64,000 nt of DNA from an uncultured Lachnospiraceae bacterium (GCA_902793685.1 CADBEN010000004.1:55061-119060), one strand, 5' to 3'; numbered from the stretch's first letter, positions 53,284-62,726 are shown. The notes: generated from the sequence alone by a model not told the origin. Translations and numbers: made by a program.

Positions 53284-54141
53284 TCAGTCCTCCGGCGGGA
53301 AGATCCGGAGATAGTCTTTTTCCACGGCATCCAGCACCTCATCCCGGATCTTCAGATTTCCGAAGCCGGTGCCGATCTTTATGTCCGGCTTGCTGCTTCC
53401 GTGGAAGTCGGAACCGCCGGTGGGAATCAGGCCACGGATCCTGGCGGTGCGCTGCAGGATGGAAGTCGAAGAAAAGCTGTGGGAAGTATACCAGACCTCA
53501 AGGCCGCGGAGACCCTGGGGGATCAGCTCATCCAGAAGGCGGCTGAAGGCTCTGTCGTCCAGGTGATACTGGACAGGATGGGCCAGACAGGGCCAGATGC
53601 GGTGAATGCGGAAGAGTTCCATGACCGCTTCCGGCGTCAGTCCCTCCTTCGGCGGTACATAGCGGCCGCCGTACGCGAGATAAGAGTCGAAGGCTGCCTT
53701 CCGGTCCCGGACCAGGCCCCGGTCCATCAGGACCTTCGCAAAATGAGCCCGGGTGATCACAGTGTCGGGATTTCCCCCGGTCAGCTCTTCCCGGGTGATC
53801 AGGATCCCGTCCTCCGCGAGATTGTCCAGAATAATGTCGTTCCGTTCTTCCCGGCGGTCCCGGAACCAGGAGAGGTCTGCTGTGAGCCCGTCATCGTCCG
53901 GGTCGGCAAAGTATCCGAGGATATGGATCTCTGTCCCTTCCCAGACTGCGGACATTTCGATCCCCGGTATGACGCGGATCCCCGCCTCCCGGCCGGCATC
54001 GAGGGCTTCGGCATTGCCCGCAGCGGTGTCATGATCCGTGAGCGCCACGGCAGAAAGACCCTGCGCAGCCGCGAGAAGAACGACTTCCCGCGGGGTAAGA
54101 GTGCCGTCGGAGGCGGTGGAGTGGGTGTGGAGATCGATCAT
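53284..54141 (-). CDS. PHP-domain phosphoesterase (YciV/TrpH-like)
   Basis: The 285-residue protein starts MIDLHTHSTASDG with metal-binding His5 and His7, then LTDHDTA, IPGIEMSA, CLAHPVQYH and GGSDFHG, the full set of PHP metal ligands. YciV/RNase AM-type members remove phosphate from 3',5'-bisphosphonucleotides or trim 5' ends of RNA. The start at 54141 begins at the catalytic strand and follows AGGAAAGGGG; a longer frame adds 11 residues. It is single on the minus strand. Confidence 0.88.
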   Translation of the reverse strand: MIDLHTHSTASDGTLTPREVVLLAAAQGLSAVALTDHDTAAGNAEALDAGREAGIRVIPGIEMSAVWEGTEIHILGYFADPDDDGLTADLSWFRDRREERNDIILDNLAEDGILITREELTGGNPDTVITRAHFAKVLMDRGLVRDRKAAFDSYLAYGGRYVPPKEGLTPEAVMELFRIHRIWPCLAHPVQYHLDDRAFSRLLDELIPQGLRGLEVWYTSHSFSSTSILQRTARIRGLIPTGGSDFHGSSKPDIKIGTGFGNLKIRDEVLDAVEKDYLRIFPPED

Positions 54142-54497
54142 GGAACCCCTTTCCTGCTGAGCATTTATCCTCACGGGAGCTTTCCCGGGGAGAGTACTTT
54201 ACTGCTTTCATTGTATCATCCCGCGCAAGAGCGGGCTCGCCGGGACTGCGCCGGAATGTCCGGATTTGTGTGCCGGAAGCGGAAGGCTGGCCCGGTCCCG
54301 GCTTTTGTATAAAATACCTCAAAAGTGTGAAATAAAAGGAAGTATTTTCGGCGCCGCGGGGCCGTTATTTTTGTGGAAGAAAAAATGTTATTTCAGATGA
54401 AGTGTGCTATACTTGCCTTACCGAGGGACAGCTGTCTCTTTTTTTCTGTACCTGTAATGCAGACAGCGCCCCGGACAAAGGAGATAATACCAAGGTT
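54142..54497. other. 356-base intergenic region
   Basis: This region lies between divergent starts. On the minus strand a TACAAT (54210-54215) could serve the PHP gene, without a good -35. On the plus strand the VanW promoter candidate is at 54405. The middle part (about 54220-54360) is GC-rich, then AT-rich, with no open frame, repeat or structured element that I can support. Confidence 0.4.
54405..54413 (+). promoter_or_regulatory. candidate extended -10 promoter of the VanW gene
   Basis: TGCTATACT is an extended -10 with no clear -35. The leader to the chosen start would be about 80 bases and contains AAAGGAG at 54478. Confidence 0.4.
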
Positions 54498-56474
54498 ATG
54501 GCAGATAACAGCAATAGAAGAAATACAGGATCCGGCAGCAGAAACAGCCGCGGCAGGGCGGGAAGCACAGGCTCCCAGCGCTCCTCGGGAAGCGGCAGCA
54601 GCTACCAGACCAGTGCATATATGAGAAGAAAAAAGAGAAGAGACCGGGAGCGCAGAAACCGTTTCCTTGTCGGGACGACGGCGGTCCTTCTGGTGGCGAT
54701 CCTCGCGGTGTTTGCGGTGAGGAGCGTCCTGAGAAACCACGGGATCGGCGATCCGGGTACCTCGGCCGCGGCGGTTCAGGAAGAGACGACCACCGTTCCT
54801 TCCACGGAGCTCAAGACGGCAGTAACGATCAACGACATCGACATTACCGGGATGAGCAGGGCGGAAGCCAAGGCGGCGATCCTGGCAAAATACCGCTGGA
54901 ATCTTAAGGCGCAGCTTGAAAACCCGGATGAGGGCGAGGAGCCCGTGATCCTGAGTGACCTTCTGAATCTCCGGCTGGAGCGGATCCTTTCAGAGATCTA
55001 CGACAGCGGCAGATCTCCGAAGACCAGCTATCAGCTGGACGCGGAGGGACTGGACGGAGAGATCGGGGCAGAGGTCGCGGAGCTCGCGAAGAAATGGGAC
55101 CGCAAGCCGGTGAACGGCGCGGTGTCCGGCTTCGACAAAGAGACTAACACCTTCTCTTATTCAGATTCGAAGGACGGCCGCAGCATCAACCAGGAAAAGC
55201 TGGCGGCGGATATCCGCACGGCAATGAAGGAAGCGGATTATGACGGGACAGTCACCGTCTCCGCGGAGATCGTCAAGCCGGAGCTTTCCGCTGCGGAGGC
55301 AAAGGAAAAGTACAAGGTCATCGGTACCTATACAACGAAGGCGACGGCAAACGCGGACAGAAACAACAATCTGAAGCTTGCCTGCGCAGCGGTGGACGGA
55401 AAGATCCTGCAGGTGGGAGAGGAATTTTCCTTTAACCTGACTACGGGAAACCGCACGGAGGCCCGCGGCTATAAGCCGGCCGGCGCCTACCAGAACGGAA
55501 TGGTCGTCCAGGAGCCGGGCGGCGGCGTCTGCCAGGTCTCCTCGACCCTGTATAATGCCGTGATCAGGGCAGGCATTACGCCCACGGAGCGTCACGCCCA
55601 CACCTTCGAGCCTTCCTACGTAACGCCGGGAGAGGACGCGACGGTCAGCTACGACGGATACGCGGGGCCGGATATGAAGTTCGTCAACACCACGAATTCC
55701 GCCATCGCGATCCGGGCTTCCTTCTATGACCGGACAGTCACGGTATCCATCATCGGGATCCCGGTGCTGGATGAGGGAGTGACGATCTCCCTCAAGTCCA
55801 GCAAGACGGAAGAGTTTGACAACGGCGGTGTGGAGTATGTCGAAGACCAGACCCTGCAGCCCGGTGTGGAGAATGTCGTTTCCGGCGGAAGCATGGGAAG
55901 CCGCTGGGTGACGAATATCGTGACGAAAAAGGACGGAGAGGTCATTTCCGACGTCTTCTTCCACAACAGCACCTACAAGGGCCACTCGAAGACCATCGCG
56001 CGGAACACCAGCGGCGTCGTGATCCCGGCTGCGGGTTCCGAAGTCCTGACCATCGTCGAGAATACCGAGACCGCGGCGGAGCAGGCCGGAGATACCGGGA
56101 CTGAGGGTACGGTCCAGGCGATCCATATCGGTCCGGGAGAGACCATCATGGCACCGGTCACGCAGGCACCTGCGACAGCATCGCCCGCCCCGGGCCCGGG
56201 CCACGCAATTACGGAGGCTTCAACGACGGCAGCGTCACCTGCACCCACGGCGGCGGCCCCTGCACCTGCGGCTGCAGAACCCGCACCCACGGCGGCAGCT
56301 CCCGCACCGGCACATAATGAACCCGGGACTACGGCCGGAAACGTGGTGACGCCGGCTCCTTCCGCAACCGAGGCGGCGCCTGCGGTCAGCGGACCGGGAG
56401 CTGTTGTATCCGAGACACCGGCAGCTGCGCCCGGAGGCGGCTCCGAGACGGTCGCGCCTTTCCCGGGAGGCTGA
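54498..56474 (+). CDS. VanW-family membrane protein with Pro/Ala/Thr-rich tail
   Basis: The 658-residue protein has a Ser/Gly/Arg-rich cytosolic head (~1-50), a membrane helix (~58-78), a peptidoglycan-binding-4-like domain (~95-270, DITGMSRAEAKAAI), and a VanW domain (~285-430, GEEFSFNLTTGNRTEARGY, GGGVCQVSSTLYNA, HAHTFEPSYV). A G5-like domain (~430-510) follows, and finally about 120 residues of Ala/Pro/Thr/Glu repeats. The layout fits an extracellular wall-associated protein. VanW occurs in vancomycin operons but its biochemical role is unsettled, and no vanA-type genes are here. ATG 54498 is the first credible start; AAGG is close and AAAGGAG is 14 bases away, so the start is somewhat uncertain. 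Confidence 0.85.
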   Translation: MADNSNRRNTGSGSRNSRGRAGSTGSQRSSGSGSSYQTSAYMRRKKRRDRERRNRFLVGTTAVLLVAILAVFAVRSVLRNHGIGDPGTSAAAVQEETTTVPSTELKTAVTINDIDITGMSRAEAKAAILAKYRWNLKAQLENPDEGEEPVILSDLLNLRLERILSEIYDSGRSPKTSYQLDAEGLDGEIGAEVAELAKKWDRKPVNGAVSGFDKETNTFSYSDSKDGRSINQEKLAADIRTAMKEADYDGTVTVSAEIVKPELSAAEAKEKYKVIGTYTTKATANADRNNNLKLACAAVDGKILQVGEEFSFNLTTGNRTEARGYKPAGAYQNGMVVQEPGGGVCQVSSTLYNAVIRAGITPTERHAHTFEPSYVTPGEDATVSYDGYAGPDMKFVNTTNSAIAIRASFYDRTVTVSIIGIPVLDEGVTISLKSSKTEEFDNGGVEYVEDQTLQPGVENVVSGGSMGSRWVTNIVTKKDGEVISDVFFHNSTYKGHSKTIARNTSGVVIPAAGSEVLTIVENTETAAEQAGDTGTEGTVQAIHIGPGETIMAPVTQAPATASPAPGPGHAITEASTTAASPAPTAAAPAPAAAEPAPTAAAPAPAHNEPGTTAGNVVTPAPSATEAAPAVSGPGAVVSETPAAAPGGGSETVAPFPGG

Positions 56475-56536
56475 GTCCCCGGCAATAAGGGCATGGAATA
56501 ATATCATTAATGAATTGAATACCTGCTGCAAAAGAG

Positions 56537-56567
56537 AGCCCGGAACGCGTCTGCGTCCCGGGCTTTT
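56537..56567 (+). terminator. terminator after the VanW gene
   Basis: agcccggaacgc pairs with gcgtcccgggct (one mismatch), followed by TTTT, about 60 bases after the stop. Confidence 0.7.
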
Positions 56568-56646
56568 CCGGCCCCGGAATCATGAATAATTTACATTCAG
56601 GGACCTATTGTATCCAAGAATATACATAAATTCTACACGCCGCCAT

Positions 56647-56674
56647 TTGATTTTGACAGCTGTCCTGATATAAT
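56647..56674 (+). promoter_or_regulatory. promoter of the PFOR gene
   Basis: A perfect TATAAT at 56669-56674 has TTGATT 16 bases upstream. A TTGACA at 56653 is too close to it (10 bases) to be its -35. The leader before the gene is about 70 bases. Confidence 0.6.
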
Positions 56675-56750
56675 AAAATCAGCGTTTATGTGCAGACCTG
56701 TTTCAGGTTTACGAACTGTTCTAATTAACTTTTTTTCAGGAGGTATCAAC

Positions 56751-59700
56751 ATGGCAAGAAAATGGAAAACCATGGATGGTAACCAGGCAGCTGCGCACGC
56801 TTCCTATGCGTACACAGATGTCGCGGCAATCTATCCGATCACGCCTTCCTCACCGATGGCAGAGCACACCGATGAATGGGCAACCCAGGGTCTGAAGAAC
56901 ATCTTCGGACGCGAAGTCCAGATCACGGAAATGCAGTCCGAGGCCGGCGCTGCAGGTGCTGTCCACGGATCTCTCGTGGCAGGCGCTCTGACCACCACTT
57001 ATACGGCTTCCCAGGGCCTTCTCCTGATGATCCCGAATCTGTATAAGGTCGCAGGCGAGATGCTTCCGGGTGTCTTCAATGTTTCCGCACGTGCAGTCGC
57101 GACCCACGCTCTTTCCATCTTCGGCGATCACTCTGATATTTATGCCTGTCGGCAGACCGGATGCGCAATGCTCTGCGAATCCTCTGTCCAGGAAGTCATG
57201 GACCTGACTCCCGTCGCACATCTTTCCGCAATCAAGGGCAAGATCCCGTTCATCAACTTCTTCGACGGATTCCGCACCTCCCACGAGATCCAGAAGATCC
57301 AGATCTGGGATTACGAGGACCTGAAGGACATGGCTGACATGGAAGCCATCGCCGAGTTCCGCAAGAACGCTCTGAACCCGAACCACGCAGTGGAAAAGGG
57401 CCAGGCGCAGAACCCGGACGTCTTCTTCCAGATCAACGAGACCCGCAACAAGTTCTATGATGCTATGCCGGGAATCGTCCAGATGTACATGGACAAGGTC
57501 AACGAGAAGCTCGGCACCGACTATAAGCTGTTCAACTACTACGGCGCTCCGGACGCTGAGGCTGTCATCGTCGCCATGGGTTCCGTCAACGACACCATCG
57601 AAGAGACCATCGACTACCTGCTTAAGCAGGGCCGCAAGGTCGGCGTCGTCAAGGTCCGTCTGTACAGACCGTTCAGCGCACAGGCTCTGATCGATGCGAT
57701 CCCGGATACCGTGAAGCAGATCTCCGTTCTCGACAGAACGAAGGAAGCCGGATCCCTGGGCGAGCCGCTGTGGCTTGACGTTGTCGCTGCTCTGAAGGAT
57801 TCCAAGTTCAAGGATGTCCCGGTCTTCTCCGGACGCTACGGCCTTGGTTCCAAGGACACCACCCCGAAGGATATCGTCGCTGTCTTCGACAACACCGAGA
57901 AGAAGCGCTTCACCATCGGCATCGTCGATGATGTCACCAACCTGTCCCTGCCGGTCGGTCCCGCTCTGGTCACCACTCCGGAAGGAACCACCAACTGCAA
58001 GTTCTGGGGCCTTGGCGCAGACGGAACCGTCGGTGCGAACAAGAACTCCATCAAGATCATCGGCGACAACACCGATATGTATGCACAGGCGTACTTTGAT
58101 TACGACTCCAAGAAGTCCGGCGGCGTGACCATGTCCCACCTCCGCTTCGGCAAGAAGCCGATCAAGTCCACCTACCTGATCCACAAGGCGAACTTCGTTG
58201 CATGCCATATGCCGGCATACATCCGCAAGTACAACATGGTCCAGGAGCTGGTCGACGGCGGCACCTTCCTTCTGAACTGCGCATGGTCCGATGCTGAGCT
58301 GGAAGAGCACATCCCGGGCCAGGTCAAGAAGTTCATCTATGACCACAAGATCAACTTCTACACCATCGACGGTGTCAAGATCGGTATCGAGACCGGCATG
58401 GGCCCGACCAGGATCAACACCATCCTTCAGTCCGCATTCTTCAAGCTGACCGGCATCATTCCGGAGGAGCACGCGATCGAGCTCATGAAGGCAGCTGCGA
58501 AGAAGACCTACGGCCGCAAGGGCGACGACGTTGTCCAGAAGAACTGGAACGCCATCGATGCCGGCGCAACCGGAGCACACAAGGTCGAGATCCCGGAGAG
58601 CTGGAAGGACGCAAAGGACGAAGGCCTTGATTTCACCCACGCTACCGAGGGCTTCGAGGATACCATCAAGTTCGTCAACGGCGTCCAGGCTTACGTCAAT
58701 GCTCAGGAAGGCAACAACCTCCCGGTCTCCGCATTCATGGATTATGCAGACGGAACCACCCCGAGCGGCACCGCTGCTTATGAGAAGCGCGGCATCGCTG
58801 TCGACGTTCCGGTCTGGGATGCTGAGAAGTGCGTACAGTGCAACAACTGCGCATATGTCTGCCCGCACGCTGCGATCCGTCCGGTCGCTATGACCGCGGA
58901 AGAGGCTGCTGCCGCTCCGGCAGGCATGCAGATGAAGGACATGACCGGCATGCCGGGCATGAAGTTCGCCATCGTCATCTCTGTCCTTGACTGCACCGGC
59001 TGCGGAAGCTGCGCAAACATCTGCCCGGGCAACATCAAGAACACCGTCCTGACCATGAAGAAGTGCGCGGACAACCTGGACAAGCAGCCTTACTTCGACT
59101 ATGCCGTCAAGCTTCCGCAGAAGGAAGACGTCATCGCGAAGTTCAAGGAGACCACCGTCAAGGGATCTCAGTTCAAGAAGCCGCTGCTTGAGTTCTCCGG
59201 CGCATGCGCAGGCTGCGGCGAGACTCCGTACGCTAAGCTGATCACCCAGCTGTTCGGCGATCATATGTTTATCGCCAACGCAACCGGATGCTCCTCCATC
59301 TGGGGCAACTCTTCACCGTCCACTCCGTACACCGTCAACGAGAAGGGCCAGGGCCCGGCATGGGACAACTCCCTGTTCGAGGACAACGCCGAGTTCGGTT
59401 ACGGTATGTATCTTGCAACCAAGGCGCTCCGTGAGGGCCTGAAGGAGAAGGTCGAAGCTCTGATGGCAAAGACCGATTCCGCGGCGATCAAGGAAGCAGC
59501 ACAGACCTGGATCGACACCTTCGCAGTCGGCCTGCTGAACGGCAAGGCTTCCGAGGCTCTGGTCGAGGCGGTCAAGGATGACAAGAGCGAAGAGGCTGCT
59601 TACATCCTTGAGAACAAGGATTACCTGAACAAGAAGAGCCAGTGGATCTTCGGCGGCGACGGCTGGGCATACGATATCGGCTTCGGCGGTCTGGACCACG

Positions 59701-60284
59701 TCCTCGCTTCCGGCCGTGACGTCAACATCATGGTCTATGATACCGAGGTCTATTCCAACACCGGCGGTCAGTCCTCCAAGTCCACCAAGACCGGTGCTGT
59801 GGCACAGTTCGCAGCAGGCGGCAAGGACGTCAAGAAGAAGGATCTGGCAGGCATCGCAATGACCTACGGCTATGTCTATGTCGCACAGATCGCCATGGGC
59901 GCAGACATGAACCAGACCATCAAGGCTCTGGCAGAGGCTGAGGCTTATCCGGGCCCGTCCCTGATCATCGCTTACGCTCCGTGCATCAACCACGGCATCA
60001 AGAAGGGCATGAGCAAGGCCATGACCGAGGAGAAGCTGGCAGTCGAGACCGGCTACTGGAACAACTTCCGCTTCAACCCGGCAGCTGAGAAGAAGTTCAC
60101 CCTGGATTCCAAGGCTCCGAAGGGCGGCTACCGCGACTTCCTGATGGGCGAGGTCCGTTACCTGTCCCTGATGCTGAAGAATCCGGAGCGCGCAGAGAAG
60201 CTGTTCACGCAGAACGAGAAGGATGCTATGGACCGTTACGAGTATCTGTCCAAGCTGGTCGATCTGTACGACGGCACGAAGTAA
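56751..60284 (+). CDS. nifJ: pyruvate:ferredoxin (flavodoxin) oxidoreductase
   Basis: This single-chain PFOR splits pyruvate and CoA to acetyl-CoA, CO2 and reduced ferredoxin. The 1177 residues carry the pyrimidine-binding domain at the N-terminus (DVAAIYPITPSSPMAEH), domain II-III, a two-cluster ferredoxin domain with CVQCNNCAYVCP near 697 and CTGCGSCANICPG near 749, a proximal cluster CAGCGE, and the TPP pyrophosphate motif GGDGWAYDIGFGG with DTEVYSNTGGQ. AGGAGGTATCAAC precedes ATG 56751. Codon use is strongly biased, as expected for a highly expressed gene. Reduced ferredoxin could feed the hydrogenase-like protein at 14.85 kb. Confidence 0.98.
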   Translation: MARKWKTMDGNQAAAHASYAYTDVAAIYPITPSSPMAEHTDEWATQGLKNIFGREVQITEMQSEAGAAGAVHGSLVAGALTTTYTASQGLLLMIPNLYKVAGEMLPGVFNVSARAVATHALSIFGDHSDIYACRQTGCAMLCESSVQEVMDLTPVAHLSAIKGKIPFINFFDGFRTSHEIQKIQIWDYEDLKDMADMEAIAEFRKNALNPNHAVEKGQAQNPDVFFQINETRNKFYDAMPGIVQMYMDKVNEKLGTDYKLFNYYGAPDAEAVIVAMGSVNDTIEETIDYLLKQGRKVGVVKVRLYRPFSAQALIDAIPDTVKQISVLDRTKEAGSLGEPLWLDVVAALKDSKFKDVPVFSGRYGLGSKDTTPKDIVAVFDNTEKKRFTIGIVDDVTNLSLPVGPALVTTPEGTTNCKFWGLGADGTVGANKNSIKIIGDNTDMYAQAYFDYDSKKSGGVTMSHLRFGKKPIKSTYLIHKANFVACHMPAYIRKYNMVQELVDGGTFLLNCAWSDAELEEHIPGQVKKFIYDHKINFYTIDGVKIGIETGMGPTRINTILQSAFFKLTGIIPEEHAIELMKAAAKKTYGRKGDDVVQKNWNAIDAGATGAHKVEIPESWKDAKDEGLDFTHATEGFEDTIKFVNGVQAYVNAQEGNNLPVSAFMDYADGTTPSGTAAYEKRGIAVDVPVWDAEKCVQCNNCAYVCPHAAIRPVAMTAEEAAAAPAGMQMKDMTGMPGMKFAIVISVLDCTGCGSCANICPGNIKNTVLTMKKCADNLDKQPYFDYAVKLPQKEDVIAKFKETTVKGSQFKKPLLEFSGACAGCGETPYAKLITQLFGDHMFIANATGCSSIWGNSSPSTPYTVNEKGQGPAWDNSLFEDNAEFGYGMYLATKALREGLKEKVEALMAKTDSAAIKEAAQTWIDTFAVGLLNGKASEALVEAVKDDKSEEAAYILENKDYLNKKSQWIFGGDGWAYDIGFGGLDHVLASGRDVNIMVYDTEVYSNTGGQSSKSTKTGAVAQFAAGGKDVKKKDLAGIAMTYGYVYVAQIAMGADMNQTIKALAEAEAYPGPSLIIAYAPCINHGIKKGMSKAMTEEKLAVETGYWNNFRFNPAAEKKFTLDSKAPKGGYRDFLMGEVRYLSLMLKNPERAEKLFTQNEKDAMDRYEYLSKLVDLYDGTK

Positions 60285-60322
60285 TTCTTCCCCGCGCACA
60301 TCTCACAAACTTTGATTTGACG

Positions 60323-60354
60323 AAGCGCCCCGCCATCCGGCGGGGCGCTTTTGT
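60323..60354 (+). terminator. terminator after PFOR
   Basis: aagcgccccgcc/ggcggggcgctt is a 12-bp perfect stem with loop atcc, ending TTTTG. Confidence 0.85.
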
Positions 60355-60533
60355 ATGCCGTCCGGTAAGAAAATAGTTTCGAGTTTATTTCGATTAAGTT
60401 CAGGATTTGTTCACAGTTCATGCGGTAAGCCATAGTATAATGATGCTGAATTGAAATGCAGCGATCATTCTTCCTCCTTTGGATTTTTAAGAATATAGGG
60501 AGGGAGTAAGGGATCACGAAATGGAGGTGCAGA

Positions 60534-61385
60534 TTGAATTATATGAAGATCGCGGTTCCTGCGGGCATTGTCGCAGCGGTAGCAGCAGCAGTTCTTGTCA
60601 TGGGTTCCTGCGGAAAGAAGACGACCACGGAAGTTACCAACGCGGCGGCAGCTACGACAGCAGCTCCGACGACGGCAGCCCCGACGACCGCCGCTCCGGA
60701 GACGACAGCGCCCCCGGAGACCAAGGAAGTCGTACAGAACAAGAATGTCAAGATCAAGACGACCATTGAAAAGTACGTCTCGAACAACGTCAGCATCGAG
60801 TATCCGCAGGTCTCCGGACTTGAGGACGCGGAGCAGGAAGAGAAGCTGAACGCGCATCTGAAAGAGAACGCGCTCTCCATTCTGACCTCTTATCCGGACT
60901 CCAAGGAGCCCATGGATCCGGCGAAGGATACGCTGGATATCGAGTGCGAGGTCATTTCCGCCGACATGAGCCGTGTGACCGCCATCTATAAAGGCAGCTA
61001 TTACATGGATCAGGCGGCGCATCCGAACAACCTGTTCTACACCAATACCGTGGACACAAAGACTCTCCGGGATTACTGCCTGAAGGACGCGGCGGATCCC
61101 TACACCATGGCGGTCTACGCGCTGGCGGAGGATGTGGTTCTGAAGGACGCGGACAATGAACTCCGCGAGGCATATCTGGAATGGCAGAAGGACATGAAGC
61201 CGGAGCAGTATCAGGCCTGCCTTGAGAACGCGGACTTCCCGCTGACCAAGAGCTCTGACGGGAAGACTCTTACCTGGCCGGATTCCTTCAGCTATGAGTC
61301 CGAGGGAGATCTGTATTTCTCCGTTCCGGTGCCCCACGCCCTCGGCGACTATGTGATCGTCGAATATGACGTCACCACAAAGTAA
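60534..61385 (+). CDS. lipoprotein with DUF3298/RsiV-like C-terminal domain
   Basis: The 283-residue precursor has a signal peptide and lipobox MGSC with Cys26, then a Thr/Ala/Pro-rich linker (~30-63) like that of the importer lipoprotein at 12.2 kb. The C-terminal region (~70-283) has YPQVSGLED near the start and resembles DUF3298/DUF4163 domains of anti-sigma or wall hydrolase proteins. TTG 60534 is chosen because GGAGG is seven bases upstream; ATG 60543 would be far from it. A perfect TATAAT (60436-60441) without clear -35 lies about 90 bases upstream. Confidence 0.75.
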   Translation: MNYMKIAVPAGIVAAVAAAVLVMGSCGKKTTTEVTNAAAATTAAPTTAAPTTAAPETTAPPETKEVVQNKNVKIKTTIEKYVSNNVSIEYPQVSGLEDAEQEEKLNAHLKENALSILTSYPDSKEPMDPAKDTLDIECEVISADMSRVTAIYKGSYYMDQAAHPNNLFYTNTVDTKTLRDYCLKDAADPYTMAVYALAEDVVLKDADNELREAYLEWQKDMKPEQYQACLENADFPLTKSSDGKTLTWPDSFSYESEGDLYFSVPVPHALGDYVIVEYDVTTK

Positions 61386-61435
61386 AAGGCTGTGGATTCC
61401 CGGGAAACGGGAGGAATGTATCGAAGTGATCCGGG

Positions 61436-61471
61436 CTGCCGCATCCGAAAATGATGCGGCAGTCTTTTTTT
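61436..61471 (+). terminator. terminator after the lipoprotein gene
   Basis: ctgccgcatc/gatgcggcag is a 10-bp perfect stem followed by TCTTTTTTT. Confidence 0.85.
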
Positions 61472-61584
61472 GTCCGGTAAAGTATGGTATTATCTAAAAG
61501 ATCCGTTTCGCGGAATCTGTAACGTTTTCATGGAACAAATCTGTGGCGTTCAGGTAAAAACATAGCAAATATCAAGTGTTTTCA

Positions 61585-61647
61585 GCCGGCATGTCGGAAT
61601 GGCAGACGATGCAGACTCAAAATCTGTTGTCCGTGAGGACGTGCGGG
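61585..61647 (+). tRNA. tRNA-Leu (anticodon CAA) broken in the T arm
   Basis: The 5' 63 bases of a tRNA-Leu are clear: acceptor GCCGGCA, D stem TCG/CGA, anticodon loop CTCAAAA in stem GCAGA/TCTGT, the long variable arm GTCC/GGAC and the 5' side of the T stem GCGGG. The T loop TTCAAGT and the acceptor 3' side are missing; instead the sequence goes AAACCCGCATAAATGC. CCCGCAT would fit the normal T-stem return, but the acceptor (expected TGCCGGC) is not restored. A tyrosine recombinase gene follows 100 bases on, so this is probably the attL side of an integration. Confidence 0.7.
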
Positions 61648-61657
61648 AAACCCGCAT
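61643..61657. other. probable attachment-site core (attL)
   Basis: The tRNA-Leu similarity ends within GCGGG-AAA-CCCGCAT. This is where host-like tRNA sequence passes into AT-rich DNA carrying the integrase. The matching attR lies outside the window, so the core length cannot be defined. Confidence 0.5.
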
Positions 61658-61699
61658 AAATGCTAGGTTTTTCACTATTTTAGGGGGCTTATACGATGA

Positions 61700-61733
61700 A
61701 GACTCTGCTGTAACTACAGTGGAGTCTTTTTTG
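61700..61733 (+). terminator. terminator upstream of the integrase
   Basis: agactctgctgt pairs with acagtggagtct (two mismatches), followed by TTTTTTG, 20 bases before the integrase start. Confidence 0.65.
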
Positions 61734-61752
61734 TATGAAAGGGGTAAAAATT

Positions 61753-62700
61753 GTGAAAAAAATCAGAGTACAGCAGACACAGGAGAGCATGACATTAACA
61801 GACAGCATTGGTAAGTTCATAGTCCGATGCAAAGTAAAGAATCTGTCACCGAGAACGATACACTTCTACGAAACTGATTTAGAGCGGTTTTCCAAATGGT
61901 ATGGTAGCAACACTGTGGAAGGTATCGACAGCAGTTTGGTCGAAAGTTATATCTTGTACTTGCAGACCGAGACTGATGCCAATGATGCAACCGTAGCAAG
62001 CAACATTCGGGCACTGAGAACATTCCTATACTACGTTATGGAGCATGGAAGTATAAAACCGTTTACAGTACATATCCCCCGACAGGAACAAAAAATTAAA
62101 GAGACCTACACAACAAGTGAACTTGTCACATTGCTGAAGAAACCGAACATGAAGAAATGCACGTTTGCTGAATTCAGGTCATGGGTGCTTATTAACTATC
62201 TCATTGGTACTGGCAACCGTATCTCAACGGCACTTGCAGTTAAAATTAGAGACCTGGACTTTGATGACTGCACCATCAGGCTTAACACCGTCAAAAATCG
62301 CCGTCAGCAGGTTATACCTATGGCACAGACCCTGAAAGCAGTTCTGATTGACTATCTCGACATCAGGGGCGGCAAGCCTGATGACTACCTGTTTTGCACT
62401 GAGACAGGTGAGCAACTATCATATGCAGGTGCTAGGGATGGCGTATATGCTTTTAACGCAAGCAGAGGGGTTACTAAAACAGGCTTACACAGATTCCGGC
62501 ACTCGTTCGCAAAGATGTGGATTCTGTCAGGTGGAGACCCTTTCAGATTGCAAAAGATGTTGGGGCATTCCGACATAAGCGTTACAAAACAATATGTCTC
62601 AATGTTCGGGATCGACCTGAAAAAAGATTTTGAGCGATTCAATCCGCTCGACAACTACAGCCCCAATAGAGACCGCATCAGCGTTAAGCACACAGCGTGA
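61753..62700 (+). CDS. tyrosine recombinase / integrase
   Basis: The 315-residue site-specific recombinase has a SAM-like arm/core-binding domain (~14-110) and the catalytic domain with Arg156 (GTGNRIS), Lys181 (TVKNRRQ), His246 and Arg249 (LHRFRHSF), His272 (LGHSD) and nucleophile Tyr281 (TKQYVSMF). All catalytic residues are present. GTG 61753 is preferred because AAAGGGG lies eight bases upstream; the in-frame ATG at 61735 falls at the end of a terminator. Its place next to a broken tRNA-Leu is typical of tRNA-targeting integrases. Confidence 0.93.
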   Translation: MKKIRVQQTQESMTLTDSIGKFIVRCKVKNLSPRTIHFYETDLERFSKWYGSNTVEGIDSSLVESYILYLQTETDANDATVASNIRALRTFLYYVMEHGSIKPFTVHIPRQEQKIKETYTTSELVTLLKKPNMKKCTFAEFRSWVLINYLIGTGNRISTALAVKIRDLDFDDCTIRLNTVKNRRQQVIPMAQTLKAVLIDYLDIRGGKPDDYLFCTETGEQLSYAGARDGVYAFNASRGVTKTGLHRFRHSFAKMWILSGGDPFRLQKMLGHSDISVTKQYVSMFGIDLKKDFERFNPLDNYSPNRDRISVKHTA

Positions 62701-62726
62701 AAATGAAAACGAAAGGAGAACACACA

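Noticed and set aside
54498-56474. Vancomycin-resistance gene cluster
   Set aside because: Only the VanW domain is present; no ligase, dehydrogenase or dipeptidase genes accompany it.
56653-56674. TTGACA-TATAAT promoter before PFOR
   Set aside because: The two boxes are only 10 bases apart; the TTGATT 16 bases upstream is a better -35 partner.
56850-59264. 804-codon frame antisense to PFOR, and similar long antisense frames elsewhere
   Set aside because: Long reverse frames are expected opposite GC-rich genes with strong codon bias; they lack ribosome sites and family motifs.
61599-61814. 71-codon frame across the tRNA-Leu remnant
   Set aside because: It reads through tRNA sequence, a terminator and the integrase start; no ribosome site.
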